From Corella eumyota (taxonomy: Eukaryota; Chordata; Ascidiacea; Phlebobranchia; Corellidae), in the NCBI GenBank assembly GCA_963082875.1, contig OY720097.1, positions 5,960,501 to 6,024,500 of the forward strand: DNA of 64,000 nucleotides. Direction: 5' to 3'. Below the pieces are notes generated by a model that worked only from the letters and a program-made list of their open reading frames with translations, was not told the origin of the DNA and searched no databases. Below, one piece after another: positions 23,821 through 35,329 of this stretch. The stretch's first letter is position 1; the number at the start of each line of letters is the position of its first letter. The position numbers were made by a program, and so were the translations under genes.

Positions 23821-26800
23821 TTACCGTGTTTACAAAATATTTTTCGAAAATATTAATATTTATAAAAGTTATGAAACTTTTATTAAAATTTATGAAATCT
23901 CAAAACCTACAATTTTGTATTTTATTAGACGCGCATTGGCCTAACTAACATTCAAGATAAAACATTTCGCGAAAATTTTCAGTAAAACAAAAGTTTGAGG
24001 TAATTTTTATTTTAGGTTTAATCAGGTCACGTGATATTTTTGGCCAATGATATTTCATACAAATTTAAAAAAAAAATAAAAAATTTTAAATCGAAAAATA
24101 ATTGTTGTTAGAACCGCACAGGTCCAATTACCGTGTTTACAAAATATTTTTCAAAAATATTAATATTCATAAATGTTATGAAACTTTTATTAAAAATTTA
24201 TGAAATCTCAAAACCTAAAATTTTGTACTTTATTAGACGCGCATTGGCCTAACTAACATTCAAGATAAAACATTTCGCGAAAATTTTCAGTAAAACAAAA
24301 GTTTGAGGTAATTTTTATTTTGGTTTTCATTAGGTCACGTGATATTTTTGGCCAATGATATTGCATACAAATTTAAAAAAAAAAAATAAAAAATTTTAAA
24401 TCGAAAAATAATTGTTGTGTTAGAACCGCACAGGTCCAATTACCGTGTTTACAAAATATTTTTCGAAAATATTAATATTCATAAAAGTTATGAAACTTTT
24501 ATTAAAAATTTATGAAATCTCAAAACCTAAAATTTTGTATTTTATTAGACGCGCATTGGCCTAACTAACATTCAAGATAAAACATTTCGCGAAAATTTTC
24601 AGTAAAACAAAAGTTTGAGGTAATTTTTATTTTGGGTTTAATTAGGTCACGTGATATTTTTGGCCAATGATATTTCATACAAATTTAAAAAAAAAAATAA
24701 AAAATTTTAAATCGAAAAATAATTGTTGTGTTAGAACCGCACAGGTCCAATTACCGTGTTTACAAAATATTTTTCAAAAATATTAATATTCATAAATGTT
24801 ATGAAACTTTTATTAAAAATTTATGAAATCTCAAAATCTGAAATTTTATATTTAATTAGGCGCGCATTGGCCTAACTAACATTCAAGATAAAACATTTTG
24901 CAAAAATTTTGAGTAGAACAAAACTTTGAGATAATTTTTATTTTGGGTTTAATTAGGTCACGTGATATTTTTGGCCAATGATATTTCATACAAAATTAAA
25001 AAAAAAAATAAAAAATTTTAAATCGAAAAATAATTGTTGTGTTAGAACCGCACAGGTCCAATTACCGTGTTTACAAAATATTTTTCAAAAATATTAATAT
25101 TCATAAAAGTTATGAAACTTTTATTAAAAATTTATGAAATCTCAAAACCTAAAATTTTGTACTTTATTACACGCGCATTGGCCTAACTAACATTCAAGAT
25201 AAAACATTTCGCGAAAATTTTCAGTAAAACAAAAGTTTGAGGTAATTTTTATTTTGGGTTTTATTAGGTCACGTGATATTTTTGGCCAATGATATTGCAT
25301 ACAAATTTTTTAAAAAAAATAAAAAAATTTAAATCGAAAAATAATTGTTGTGTTAGAACTGCACAGGTCCAATTACCGTGTTTACAAAATATTTTTCAAA
25401 AATATTAATATTCATAAAAGTTATGAAACTTTTATTAAAAATTTATGAAATCTCAAAACCTAAAATTTTGTATTTTATTAGACGCACATTGGCCTAACTA
25501 ACATTCAAGATAAAACATTTCGCAAAAATTTTCAGTAAAACATAAGTTTGAGGTAATTTTTATTTTGGTTTTCATTAGGTCACGTGATATTTTTGGCCAA
25601 TGATATTGCATACAAATTTTTTAAAAAAAAATAAAAAATTTTAAATCGAAAAATAATTGTTGTGTTAGAACCGCACAGGTCCAATTACCGTGTTTACAAA
25701 ATATTTTTCAAAAATATTAATATTCATAAAAGTTATGAAACTTTTATTAAAAACTTATGAAATCTCAAAACCTAAAATTTTGTATTTTATTAGACGCACA
25801 TTGGCCTAACTAACATTCAAGATAAAACATTTCGCGAAAATTTTCAGTAAAACAAAAGTTTGAGATAATTTTTATTTTGGGTTTTATTAGGTCACGTGAT
25901 ATTTTTGGCCAATGATATTGCATACAAATTTTTTAAAAAAAATAAAAAAATTTAAATCGAAAAATAATTGTTGTGTTAGAACTGCACAGGTCCAATTACC
26001 GTGTTTACAAAATATTTTTCAAAAATATTAATATTCATAAAAGTTATGAAACTTTTATTAAAAATTTATGAAATCTCAAAACCTAAAATTTTGTATTTTA
26101 TTAGACGCACATTGGCCTAACTAACATTCAAGATAAAACATTTCGCAAAAATTTTCAGTAAAACATAAGTTTGAGGTAATTTTTATTTTGGTTTTCATTA
26201 GGTCACGTGATATTTTTGGCCAATGATATTGCATACAAATTTTTTAAAAAAAAATAAAAAATTTTAAATCGAAAAATAATTGTTGTGTTAGAACCGCACA
26301 GGTCCAATTACCGTGTTTACAAAATATTTTTCAAAAATATTAATATTCATAAAAGTTATGAAACTTTTATTAAAAATTTATGAAATCTTAAAACCTAAAA
26401 TTTTGTATTTTATTAGACGCACATTGGCCTAACTAACTTTCAAGATAAAACATTTCGCGAAAATTTTTAATAAAACAAAAGTTTGAGGCAATTTTTATTT
26501 TGGGTTTAATTAGGTCACGTGATATTTTTGGCCAATGATATTTCATACAAATTTAAAAAAAAAATAAAAAATTTTAAATCGAAAAATAATTGTTGTGTTA
26601 GAACCGCACAGGTCCAATTATCGTGTTTACAAAATAGTTTTCGAAAATATTAATATTCATAAAAGTTATGAAACTTTTATTAAAAATTTATGAAATCTCA
26701 AAATCTGAAATTTTATATTTAATTAGGCGCGCATTGGCCTAACTAACATTCAAGATAAAACATTTTGCAAAAATTTTGAGTAGAACAAAACTTTGAGATA

Positions 26801-27136
26801 ATTTTTATTTTGGGTTTAATTAGGTCACGTGATATTTTTGGCCAATGATATTTCATACAGATTTAAAAAAAAATAAAAAATTTTAAATCGAAAAATAATT
26901 GTTGTGTTAGAACCGCACAGGTCCAATTACCGTGTTTACAAAATATTTTTCGAAAATATTAATATTCATAAAAGTTATGAAACTTTTATTAAAAATTTAT
27001 GAAATCTCAAAATCTAAAATTTTGTATTTTATTAGACGCGCATTGGCCTAACTAACATTTAAGATAAACATTTCGCGAAAATTTTCAGTAAAACAAAAGT
27101 TTGAGATAATTTTTATTTTGGGTTTAATTAGGTCAA

Positions 27137-27600
27137 AAATTCGCGCGAACAATTCAATGTACGCGAAATAAAAAAATGTTTTTTTGTTCTTTTAATTATT
27201 TTCGAAAACTTCTTCATCTTGAGCATTAGTTATACCAAAACAGTTCTAAAAAAATTTAAAAATCAATTTAATAAATTTGTCATAACTCTCGGAAATATTA
27301 ATGTTTGCTAAAAAATTTTTGCAAGCACGGCTGTTAGAACAGTGCGGTTTTATTGGTATAGTTATCTTTTGATTTAAAAAAAAAAAAAATTTTAAACTTT
27401 TTTACTAGTGTGCTATGTCACGTGATCATATGACCGGCCCTATGTACGCAAAATACAAAAAATTGGTAAGTTGATTATTTTGAGGAGTCTAAGTTGGGAA
27501 CCAAACCTCGGAACTAAGTACTGAGAGTTGTAGACCTTTCGCACTGAGTTAACTGCCACGACCTTTCAATGATGCAAAATTGTATACATAGCTTAAGTAA
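27137..27600. other. Spacer between the two satellites
   Basis: Non-satellite sequence that begins where the 311-bp array is cut off. No reading frame is supportable. It holds a CACGTGATCATATG string near 27,420 and a tRNA-like stretch at 27,487-27,566. Confidence 0.6.
27487..27566 (-). repeat. tRNA-derived SINE-like stretch
   Basis: On the minus strand, CGTGGCAGTTAACTCAGTG is a fair A box. GAGGTTTGGTTCCCAAC, some 45 bases on, is a worn B box. The spacing fits a tRNA-derived RNA polymerase III promoter, but the stems do not pair well. Probably a relic. Confidence 0.4.
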
Positions 27601-27603
27601 GCA

Positions 27604-28405
27604 CTTGTAATAATAAAAAAATAGATTTATTTGATAAATAAAATTTGGTTCGAAAATATTTGATTATTTTTAACATAAATTTTTATAAATAAAAAAAGAC
27701 ATGCATAAACATTAACTAAAAATATTACAAACCTTTGATTTTTAATAAACAAACAAGCATTTATATATATAATACAAACAAAAACTAATATTTAACCCAG
27801 TTTTAAGTTGGTGATATTAGGATATAAATTATAGTAATTTTAAATTCTTAAAATTGATTTTTATTAAATAAATAAGCATTTAAATATGATAAATAAACGA
27901 AAATTATTTTTCTAATATGTTTTTTAATTACTTATATTATAAAATACATCATACCAAATTTTTAATGCTTAATGTCGAACTTTAATTTTTAATGAACAAA
28001 CCAGCATTTAAATATAAAAAAAAAACAAGAATTATTTTTTAATTTTTTTTCAAATTATAAATATTATAAGATAAAACCGACCAAAACTTAAAAACCTAAT
28101 AACAATCTTTAAATTTAAATAAACAAACAACTATTAATTAGTAAGTGACAAAAATTAAATTCGTTTTTGAGTTACTAATATCATAATATACAATTGACCA
28201 AGATTTAAAAAATTAATAACAACCTTTAAATTTTAATAAACAAACACCTATTATTAAGTAATTAGTGATAATTAAATGTCGTAAATAGGAGCTTTGCGAT
28301 TCGTTGGGATAATAACAAACATACTAAAAATTTAGAACTTTTAGTTTTAAAGAACAAAAGTTATCGCCTTTCAAAATTCTGACTAGAAAGAATAAAAACA
28401 ATAAT
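27604..28405. repeat. Composite repeat, short copy (tail end carries 127-bp-like units)
   Basis: Begins TAGATTTATTTGATAAATAA and ends with a block reading AGTGATAATTAAATGTCGTA then AATAGGAG. The same head recurs at 28,409 and the same tail block at about 30,836. The two are therefore tandem copies of one composite unit, this one with few internal monomers and the next greatly expanded. Confidence 0.7.
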
Positions 28406-28408
28406 AAC

Positions 28409-30920
28409 TAGATTTATTTGATAAATAAAATATGGTTCGAAATTATTTAATTATGTTTAACATAAATTTTTAAAATTAAAAAAGGTATACATAAACATTA
28501 ACTAAGAATATTACTTATATTTGATTTTTAATAAACAAACAAGCATTTAAATATTATATACATACCAAAATCAATATTTTAACCGAGTTTCAAGTTGATA
28601 ATATCAGGATATACATTAGACTAAATTTTAAATTCCTAAAATTGATTTTTGATTTTTATTAAATAAACAAGCATTTACAAATGATAAATAAACAAAAATT
28701 ATATTTTAAATATGTTTTTCAACTACCTATATTATAAAATACATTATATTAAATTTTAAATACTTAATGTTAAAACTTTAATTTCAAATAAATGAACAAT
28801 AATTTAAATATAATAAACAAACAAAAATTAAATTTTTTATCTATTTTTGAGCTACTGCTATCATGATATACAATAGACTAAGATTTAAAAAAGCAATAAC
28901 AATCTTTAAATTTTAATAAATAAACACCCATAATTTATTAATTGGTGATAAAAATTAAAATTTTAATTCATTTTTGAGTTACTAATATTATGATATACAA
29001 AAGGCCAAGATTGAAAAAATAAATAACAATTTTTAAATTTTATTAAATAAATACCTATTAATTAGTAATTAGCAATAAAAATTAAAATTTTAATTTATTT
29101 TTGAGTTACTAATATTATGATATACAATAGACTAAGATTCAAAAAATAAATAACAATCTTTAAATTTTATTAAATAAACACCTATTAATTAGTAATTAGT
29201 AAAAAAAATTAAAATTTTAATTCATTTTCGAGTTACTAATATTATGATATACGAAAGGCCAAGATTGAAAAAATAAATAACAATTTTTAAATTTTATTAA
29301 ATAAATACCTATTAATTAGTAATTAGCAATAAAAATTAAAATTTTAATTTATTTTTGAGTTACTAATATTATGATATACAATTGACTAAGATTCAAAAAA
29401 TAAATAACAATCTTTAAATTTTATTAAATAAACACCTATTAATTAGTAATTAGTAAAAAAAATTAAAATTTTAATTCATTTTTGAGTTACTAATATTATA
29501 ATATACAAATGGCCAACATTTAAAAAATAAATAACAATCTTTAAATTTTATTAAATAAACACCTATTAATTAGTAATTAGTAAAAAAAATTAAAATTTTA
29601 ATTCATTTTTGAGTTACTAATATTATGATATACAAATGGCCAAGATTTAAAAAATAAATAACAATCTTTAAATTTTATTAAATAAACACCTTTTAATTAG
29701 TAATTAAAGATAAAAATTAAAATTTTAATTCATTTTTGAGTTACCAATATCATGATATACAATTGACCAAAATTTAAAAAAGTAATAACAATCTTTAATT
29801 TTTAATCAATAAACATCTATTAATTATTAATTAGTGATAAAAATTAAAATTTTAATTCATTTTTGAGTTACTAATTTCATGATATACAAAAGGCCAAGAT
29901 TGAAAAAATAAATAACAATTTTTAAATTTTATTAAATAAATACCTATTAATTAGTAATTAGCAATAAAAATTAAAATTTTAATTTATTTTTGAGTTACTA
30001 ATATTATGATATACAATAGACTAAGATTTAAAAAATAAATAACAATCTTTAAATTTTAATAAATAAACACCTTTTAATTAGTAATTAAAGATAAAAATTA
30101 AAATTTTAATTCATTTTTGAGTTACCAATATCATGATATACAAATGACCAATATTTAAAAAATAAATAACAATCTTTAAATTTTATTAAATTAACACCTA
30201 TTAACTAGTAATTATAGTAATAAAAATTTTATTCATTTTTAAGTTACCAATATTATGATATACAAATGGCCAAGATTTAAAAAATAAATAACAATTTTTA
30301 AATTTTATTAAATAAACACCTATTAATTAGTAAAAAAAATTAAAATTTTAATTCATTTTTGAGTTACTAATATTATGATATACAATTGACCAAGATTTAA
30401 AAAAGTAATAACACTCTTTAAATTTTAATTAATAAACATCTATTAATTATTAATTAGTAATAAAAATAAAATTTTAATTCATTTTTGAGTTACTAGTATC
30501 ATGATATACAAATGGCCAAGATTGAAAAAATAAATAACAATTTTTAAATTTTATTAAATAAACACCTATTAATTAGTAATTAGCAATAAAAATAAAAATT
30601 TTAATTCATTTTTGAGTTACCAATATCATGATATACAAATGGCCGAGATTTAAAAAATAAATAACAAGCTTTAAATTTTATTAAATAAACACCTTTTAAT
30701 TAGTAATTAGTGATAAAAATAAAAATTTTAATTCATTTTTGAGTTACCAATATCATGATATACAAATGGCCAATATTTAAAAAATAAATAACAAACTTTA
30801 AATTTTAATAAATAAACACCTATTAATTAGTAATTAGTGATAATTAAATGTTGTAAATAGGAGAATGAAAACACAACCTGATAATAAACAACATACTAAA
30901 ATTTCAAAACTGTAAATGTT
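28409..30920. repeat. 127-bp AT-rich satellite inside the expanded composite copy
   Basis: The anchor GATATAC recurs at 28,865, 28,992, 29,119, 29,246, 29,373, (29,500), 29,627, 29,754, 29,881, 30,008, 30,135 and on to 30,757, about 16 monomers of 120-128 bases. Two subtypes (GGCCAAGATT and GACTAAGATT) alternate over part of the run, so a 254-bp dimer is the unit there. Unrelated in sequence to the 311-bp satellite. No coding content. Confidence 0.9.
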
Positions 30921-30977
30921 CACAAACAAAAGTTATGTTAACTCAAAATTTACAGCTTATAAGACACTGGAAAAGAT

Positions 30978-31027
30978 TAATAAAAATAATAATAATAACA
31001 GTAACAGTAACAGTAACAGTAATAGTA

Positions 31028-31088
<61 letters not shown>

Positions 31089-31105
31089 CAATAACAATAT
31101 GTTTC
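30978..31105. repeat. AAT/AAC/AGT trinucleotide microsatellite
   Basis: Imperfect (AAT)n with interspersed AAC and AGT triplets, about 120 bases. Apparent poly-Asn and poly-Leu reading frames across it are artefacts. Confidence 0.95.
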
Positions 31106-31115
31106 GAAATCTAAT

Positions 31116-32290
31116 ATTTCGAACCATAATGATAACATTGACAATAACAATATGTTTTGAAATCAAAGATTTAAAACAATAATGAAATTTTTTGCGCTCT
31201 AAGCTGGATTCGAACTCAGGGAGATCGATCGAAAGTCGAAGGTAATAACATTCAAGCTATGAGAGTGGATGGTTAAGCGTTACATTATTGCAACTACATA
31301 ATTTTTTCAAAAAAAATTAAAACCAAAAAAAAGTTTTTTTTATAATTAACAATAATATTAAGCTTAACGGTTATAGTTTTTAATTCTGTTTCAATAAAAT
31401 TAAAACGATAAAAGTGTCAATAATGCGATTAAAATACGTTAATATCATATTTCCAACCCTTTTTGTCACTCAAATGAAAATATAATTGATTACAAAGCCA
31501 TATGACATAACCTAACTTAATAATATACAACTAAAAATTAGCTCAAACTTTTGATAAAAATCAAAACAAAATATTTTTTGAAAATATTAATATTTATAAA
31601 AGTTATGACACTTTTATTACAAATTGATAAAATCAAACCTTAAATATTATAATTTATCATACGTGCATTGGCCTAAATAACATTTACGATGAAAGAATTT
31701 GCGAAAATTTTTAGTAGAAAAAAATTTCAGCTAATTTTTATTTTGGAGTTAATAAGGTCACGTGATATTTTTGGCCAATGATATTGCATACAAATTTAAA
31801 AAAAAGTAAAAAATTTTAAATTAAAAAATAATTGCTCTGTTAGAACTGCATAGGTCCAATTAACGTCTTTACGAAATATGTTTTAAAAATATTATAATTT
31901 ATATAAGGTATGACACTTTTATTAAAAATTTATGAAATCTCAAAACCTAAAGTATTATAATTTATTAGACGAGCATTGTCCTAACTAACATTCAACATAA
32001 AACATTTCTTAAAATTTTTTAGTAAAACAAAAGTTTAGGCTAATTTTTATTTTGGGTTTAACTAAGTCATGTGATATTTTTGACCAATGAATTATATTGC
32101 ATACACATTTTTTTATATAAAAAAATTTTAATTTCAAAAAATTTTAATTTTAAAAGTAATTGTTCTGTTAAAACTGCACAGGTCCAATTAACATGTTTAC
32201 AAAATGTTTTTTTTTTAAATATTAATATTCAAAAAAGTTATGACACTTTTACTAAAAATTTATGAAATCTTAAAACCTAAAATATTATAT
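31116..32290. repeat. Right copy of the 1.15-kb direct repeat
   Basis: Partner of 8,412-9,570, in the same orientation. It has the same order of parts: tRNA-like stretch (31,195-31,282), a unique segment, then diverged 311-bp monomers. The monomers continue past an insertion to about 32,672. That both outer sides of the satellite block carry the same segment points to duplication of a seed locus followed by expansion between the copies. Confidence 0.8.
31195..31282 (-). repeat. tRNA-derived SINE-like stretch, right copy
   Basis: Same as 8,490-8,580. The B box here reads GAGTTCGAATCC on the minus strand, nearer to the tRNA consensus than in the left copy, so this copy looks less worn. Confidence 0.45.
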
Positions 32291-32297
32291 TTTATTT

Positions 32298-32433
32298 ATT
32301 TATTTTTTTTTATTTTGGTTTTTCGCGCATTATTAAAAGTAAATAATAAATACGATATACAATTAATATTACAACAATGCGACGGGAAAAAATGACAAAA
32401 TCAATTTAATGATTTAAATTTAGATGCGCCTTA
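32298..32433 (-). mobile_element. Small insertion in a satellite monomer, possibly a 5'-truncated LINE tail
   Basis: About 135 bases split a diverged 311-bp monomer. On the minus strand the insertion ends in an A-rich AAATAAATAAATAAA tail. The 11-base string AGATGCGCCTT occurs twice at its other end (32,422-32,446), which may be part of a target duplication. A short 3' piece of a non-LTR retrotransposon would look like this; no protein remnant is present to prove it. Confidence 0.35.
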
Positions 32434-32672
32434 TTAGATGCGCCTTGGCCTAACTAACATTTAAGATAAAACATTTCGCAAAAATTTTCAGTACAACAAA
32501 AGTTTAAGCTAATTGTTATTTTGGGTTTAATTGGGTAACGTGCTATTTTTAGCCAATGATATTGCATACAAATTAAAAAAAAATAATAATTGTTCTGTAA
32601 GAACCGCACTGGTCCAATTAACGTGTTTACAAATTTTTTTTCGAAAATATTAATATTCATAAAAGTTATGAC
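32434..32672. repeat. Last diverged 311-bp satellite monomer
   Basis: Resumes with TTGGCCTAACTAACATTTAAG after the insertion and ends at AATATTCATAAAAGTTATGA. More diverged than array monomers, as at the left edge. Confidence 0.8.
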
Positions 32673-35329
32673 ATTAAAGATTTCAAACCCCAATAATATT
32701 GATAATAAACCATACGTTTCGAAATCTAAGATTTCAAACTATAACAATTCGTTTATAATTTTAGTGAAATGTTGCAGTTTGAATAGTAAACTGAATAGTC
32801 ACAGCCACGTGATGTGGATAGGCATTTATAAAAATCTGATGACGTCACGGCCAGGTGACGTGGATAGGCATTGATGAGGTAGTAAATATCAGTCATAAAA
32901 AAAACTGTAACTTTTGCATTATTGATTTTTTTTTACTAATTTTATTATTTTGATTGTTAGTTTGGACGTTTTGGTTATAAAAAATAAATAAAATAATATT
33001 TTAAAAACGTGTCATTTTTTGTAAAGAGTCGTAACTTTCTTGTTTGTTGATATTTGTTAAAAATTACCCAATAAAAAGTTCGTTAGTGTAATGTGATTGA
33101 AATAAGAAAGGTTAATTTTGATTTTAAATTTTTCTTGTATGTTTGGTAATCATAAAGATGTAAGTTTGATAATAATAAAGTTGAGCAAATACAATCAAAT
33201 ACGTTTTTGAGAAAAAAATAACCCTAAAATATTGTATATTCGGTATTTTTAAGGCAAGGCGGTTGGGTAATTGCATCAGAAATTTGTGCTCTGAGTTTAA
33301 ACAAATGTAGTTTTATTTTTAAATTTTGTACATACATTTCCTTTAAATATAAACATCTTTTTAATGTGACAATATGATATATACCAGTATAAACAACAAC
33401 TATATAATTGCAAGTAAATATGTTAGATTTACTTTTTAGCAAAATTACAGCTTTGTAACTTTAGGAATTCATATTTCATTTGAGAGGCCACAGCTTCAGT
33501 TTATCCAAATCATTTTAAATCACGTACTTGTAAAAAAGATTTTAATATTAAAAGAGCGTGACTTTAAATAAAAGTTTCCTTTTTAAATTACGATATGAAA
33601 TTTTTTTTATCAAAACAGTTTTTTTAAACAAAGTAAGCAATTTTATGCACTCATTTCTAGTTAACTTTAAACAAGCTGTCTTTACATCTTACTTAATTTA
33701 AACCGTATCATGATCTTATGTAAGTACGGTTTTTACAATTATACTGTACTTTATTAAGTAGCATTTTATATCTTTATCATTTAAATTCCACTTGTGCAAA
33801 TTTATACTCATTTACATTTAATGTAAACATAAACTTTAAAACTGGTTACTTAAATAACTTAACAACCAAAACAAATGCGCCTTGATGTTGCCTAAAACAA
33901 CTTGGTCGAAAACCGTTTCGCGAGGCGCTTTATACTATTGTGCTTTCAGTGGTTTTCAGAAAACCTAGAAGTCTATACTCGCTTAAGATAAGAAATTCAA
34001 ATGGTATCAAAATATTTTTGTGGGGAAAAAATATCAAAATAGCTTTGTGGAGCTTACTATTAAACAAAGATAATAAATATATTTTATACTTATTGGTTTG
34101 CTTTGCCTACCCGTAACAACCTTTATGCTATAATAACCTGATAAGACGTTGTCATTTTCTTCTAGTTAGTCAAACAATAACTTTATCTTATTTACCAGGC
34201 ATCGAAACTACTATAACTTGTTTACCCATTGCCAATCAATTAGTTGTATCACTTTTATTCGTAAATGCATCAAGCACTCACACCATAATATAAACGAACA
34301 GAAAGTAAGGTAACGTGACGAAATAAATATAATACGCGATCGAAAAATAAAATAACAACAACAATTCTCGAACCACGTGATCGTCGCTTAGCGACTCGTT
34401 TCACCATGTCGTCATCTAAGTTGTGACGTCACAATAAGAAAACGGAAAACGATATTTCGGCTAGACTACAATAAGTTTCGAAAATTCACAAGGAATAAGT
34501 GTCACACAATGTTCTATATTACCAGTATTAAGTTTAACGTTCAAAATATAAAGTTAAGTAATCCATAAAAAAACAGATGTTTTTTGTTTTGTTAACAAAC
34601 GTTTTTTTTTAAAAAAAGCAGAAACGAAATAGAAAATAATTTAGATGTCGAAAGGCAATTTTTAATTAAAAAAAAATTTTAAAGATGAAAAACTTTAAAA
34701 CGGTGTCGCAAACGTAAAACTACACAACCAACGACGCTAAAAATAAAAACTAAATATGCTGCAAATCACACGAAAAAACACTACAAAAACATTGGCAAAA
34801 ACTAAACAAAAAATAAAATAGCAATAATATTTTACTAAAATAATAACTTAATAGCACCGTGTGTGTTAAAATAAAAAAATTTAAAAATTATAAGATGTTT
34901 GACGAATTAAGAATAAGGATCTGATACAGTTGTAAAAACAAGAAATAATGTTTTTTTTAGAAATAATAACAAACACTTTGCATAATAAACATTTACGTAT
35001 AGTAAAACGCGGTGTTATTAAGGGCAAATTTTAACGAGGTAGGGGCAAACGGAAGAGAAAAATTTTATAATTTTAAAATATTATTTATCCAGATTTTATA
35101 GTTAAGATTAAATGGAAATTGTGACATGCGGCAAGAAATATTAAAAAAAATTCAGAAATCGTTAGTTTTTTTAGACTTAACTTAAATGTTACGTCATAGG
35201 TTAAAATTTTTTTTCGCAAAAAATATGCTGCACTACAAAATATTTGTCTAAATCACATCCACCCATTATCGACTCAAAATAACTTGTAAATGACGTCATC
35301 ACATGACAGCTACGTCACGAAAAGTTACG
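32673..35329. other. Intergenic flank and probable FRAS1 3' untranslated region
   Basis: No supportable exon. Contains a short direct repeat (GTGGATAGGCATT near 32,813 and 32,860) and two TGACGTCA sites (32,840, 34,424). A GC-richer patch at about 34,310-34,450 holds a CACGTG and an inverted GTCGCTTAGCGAC. A TTTATT (AATAAA on the minus strand) at 34,254-34,259 is the first canonical polyadenylation signal after the FRAS1 stop, which would give a 3' untranslated region of about 1.1 kb. TATAAA-type variants lie closer. Confidence 0.45.

Larger units (their letters stand above)
9500..27136. repeat. 311-bp AT-rich satellite array (about 55 monomers)
   Basis: Tandem monomers of 310-312 bases. The anchor GGCCTAACTAACATTCAAG recurs at 10,541, 10,853, 11,163, 11,475, 11,787 and on to 27,045, which gives 54 monomers at a mean of 311.4 bases, plus the one split by the element at 9,841. 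Each monomer has AT-rich runs and better-kept islands: TTTCGCGAAA, GGTCACGTGATATTTTTGGC with CCAATGATATTGCAT directly after, and AACCGCACAGGTCCAATTAC. Variant monomers recur in a fixed order, showing higher-order repeats. The array stops abruptly inside a monomer near 27,136. Short open frames of 61-79 codons in some monomers are by-products of the repeat. Role unknown; it could be pericentromeric or simply a long intergenic satellite. Confidence 0.95.

Noticed and set aside
9500-27136. CRISPR-like regular repeats
   Set aside because: Monomers are 311 bases and contiguous, with no unique spacers, and the window is eukaryotic.
30916-31182. Poly-asparagine and, on the other strand, poly-leucine reading frames
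   Set aside because: Translation of the AAT/AAC/AGT microsatellite; no exon structure or homology.
33224-33442. 72-codon minus-strand reading frame downstream of FRAS1
   Set aside because: No homology recognised, AT-rich chance frame, no promoter or splice support.
32673-35329. A third gene between the satellites and FRAS1
   Set aside because: No pair of exon-like frames with matching splice phases was found on either strand.
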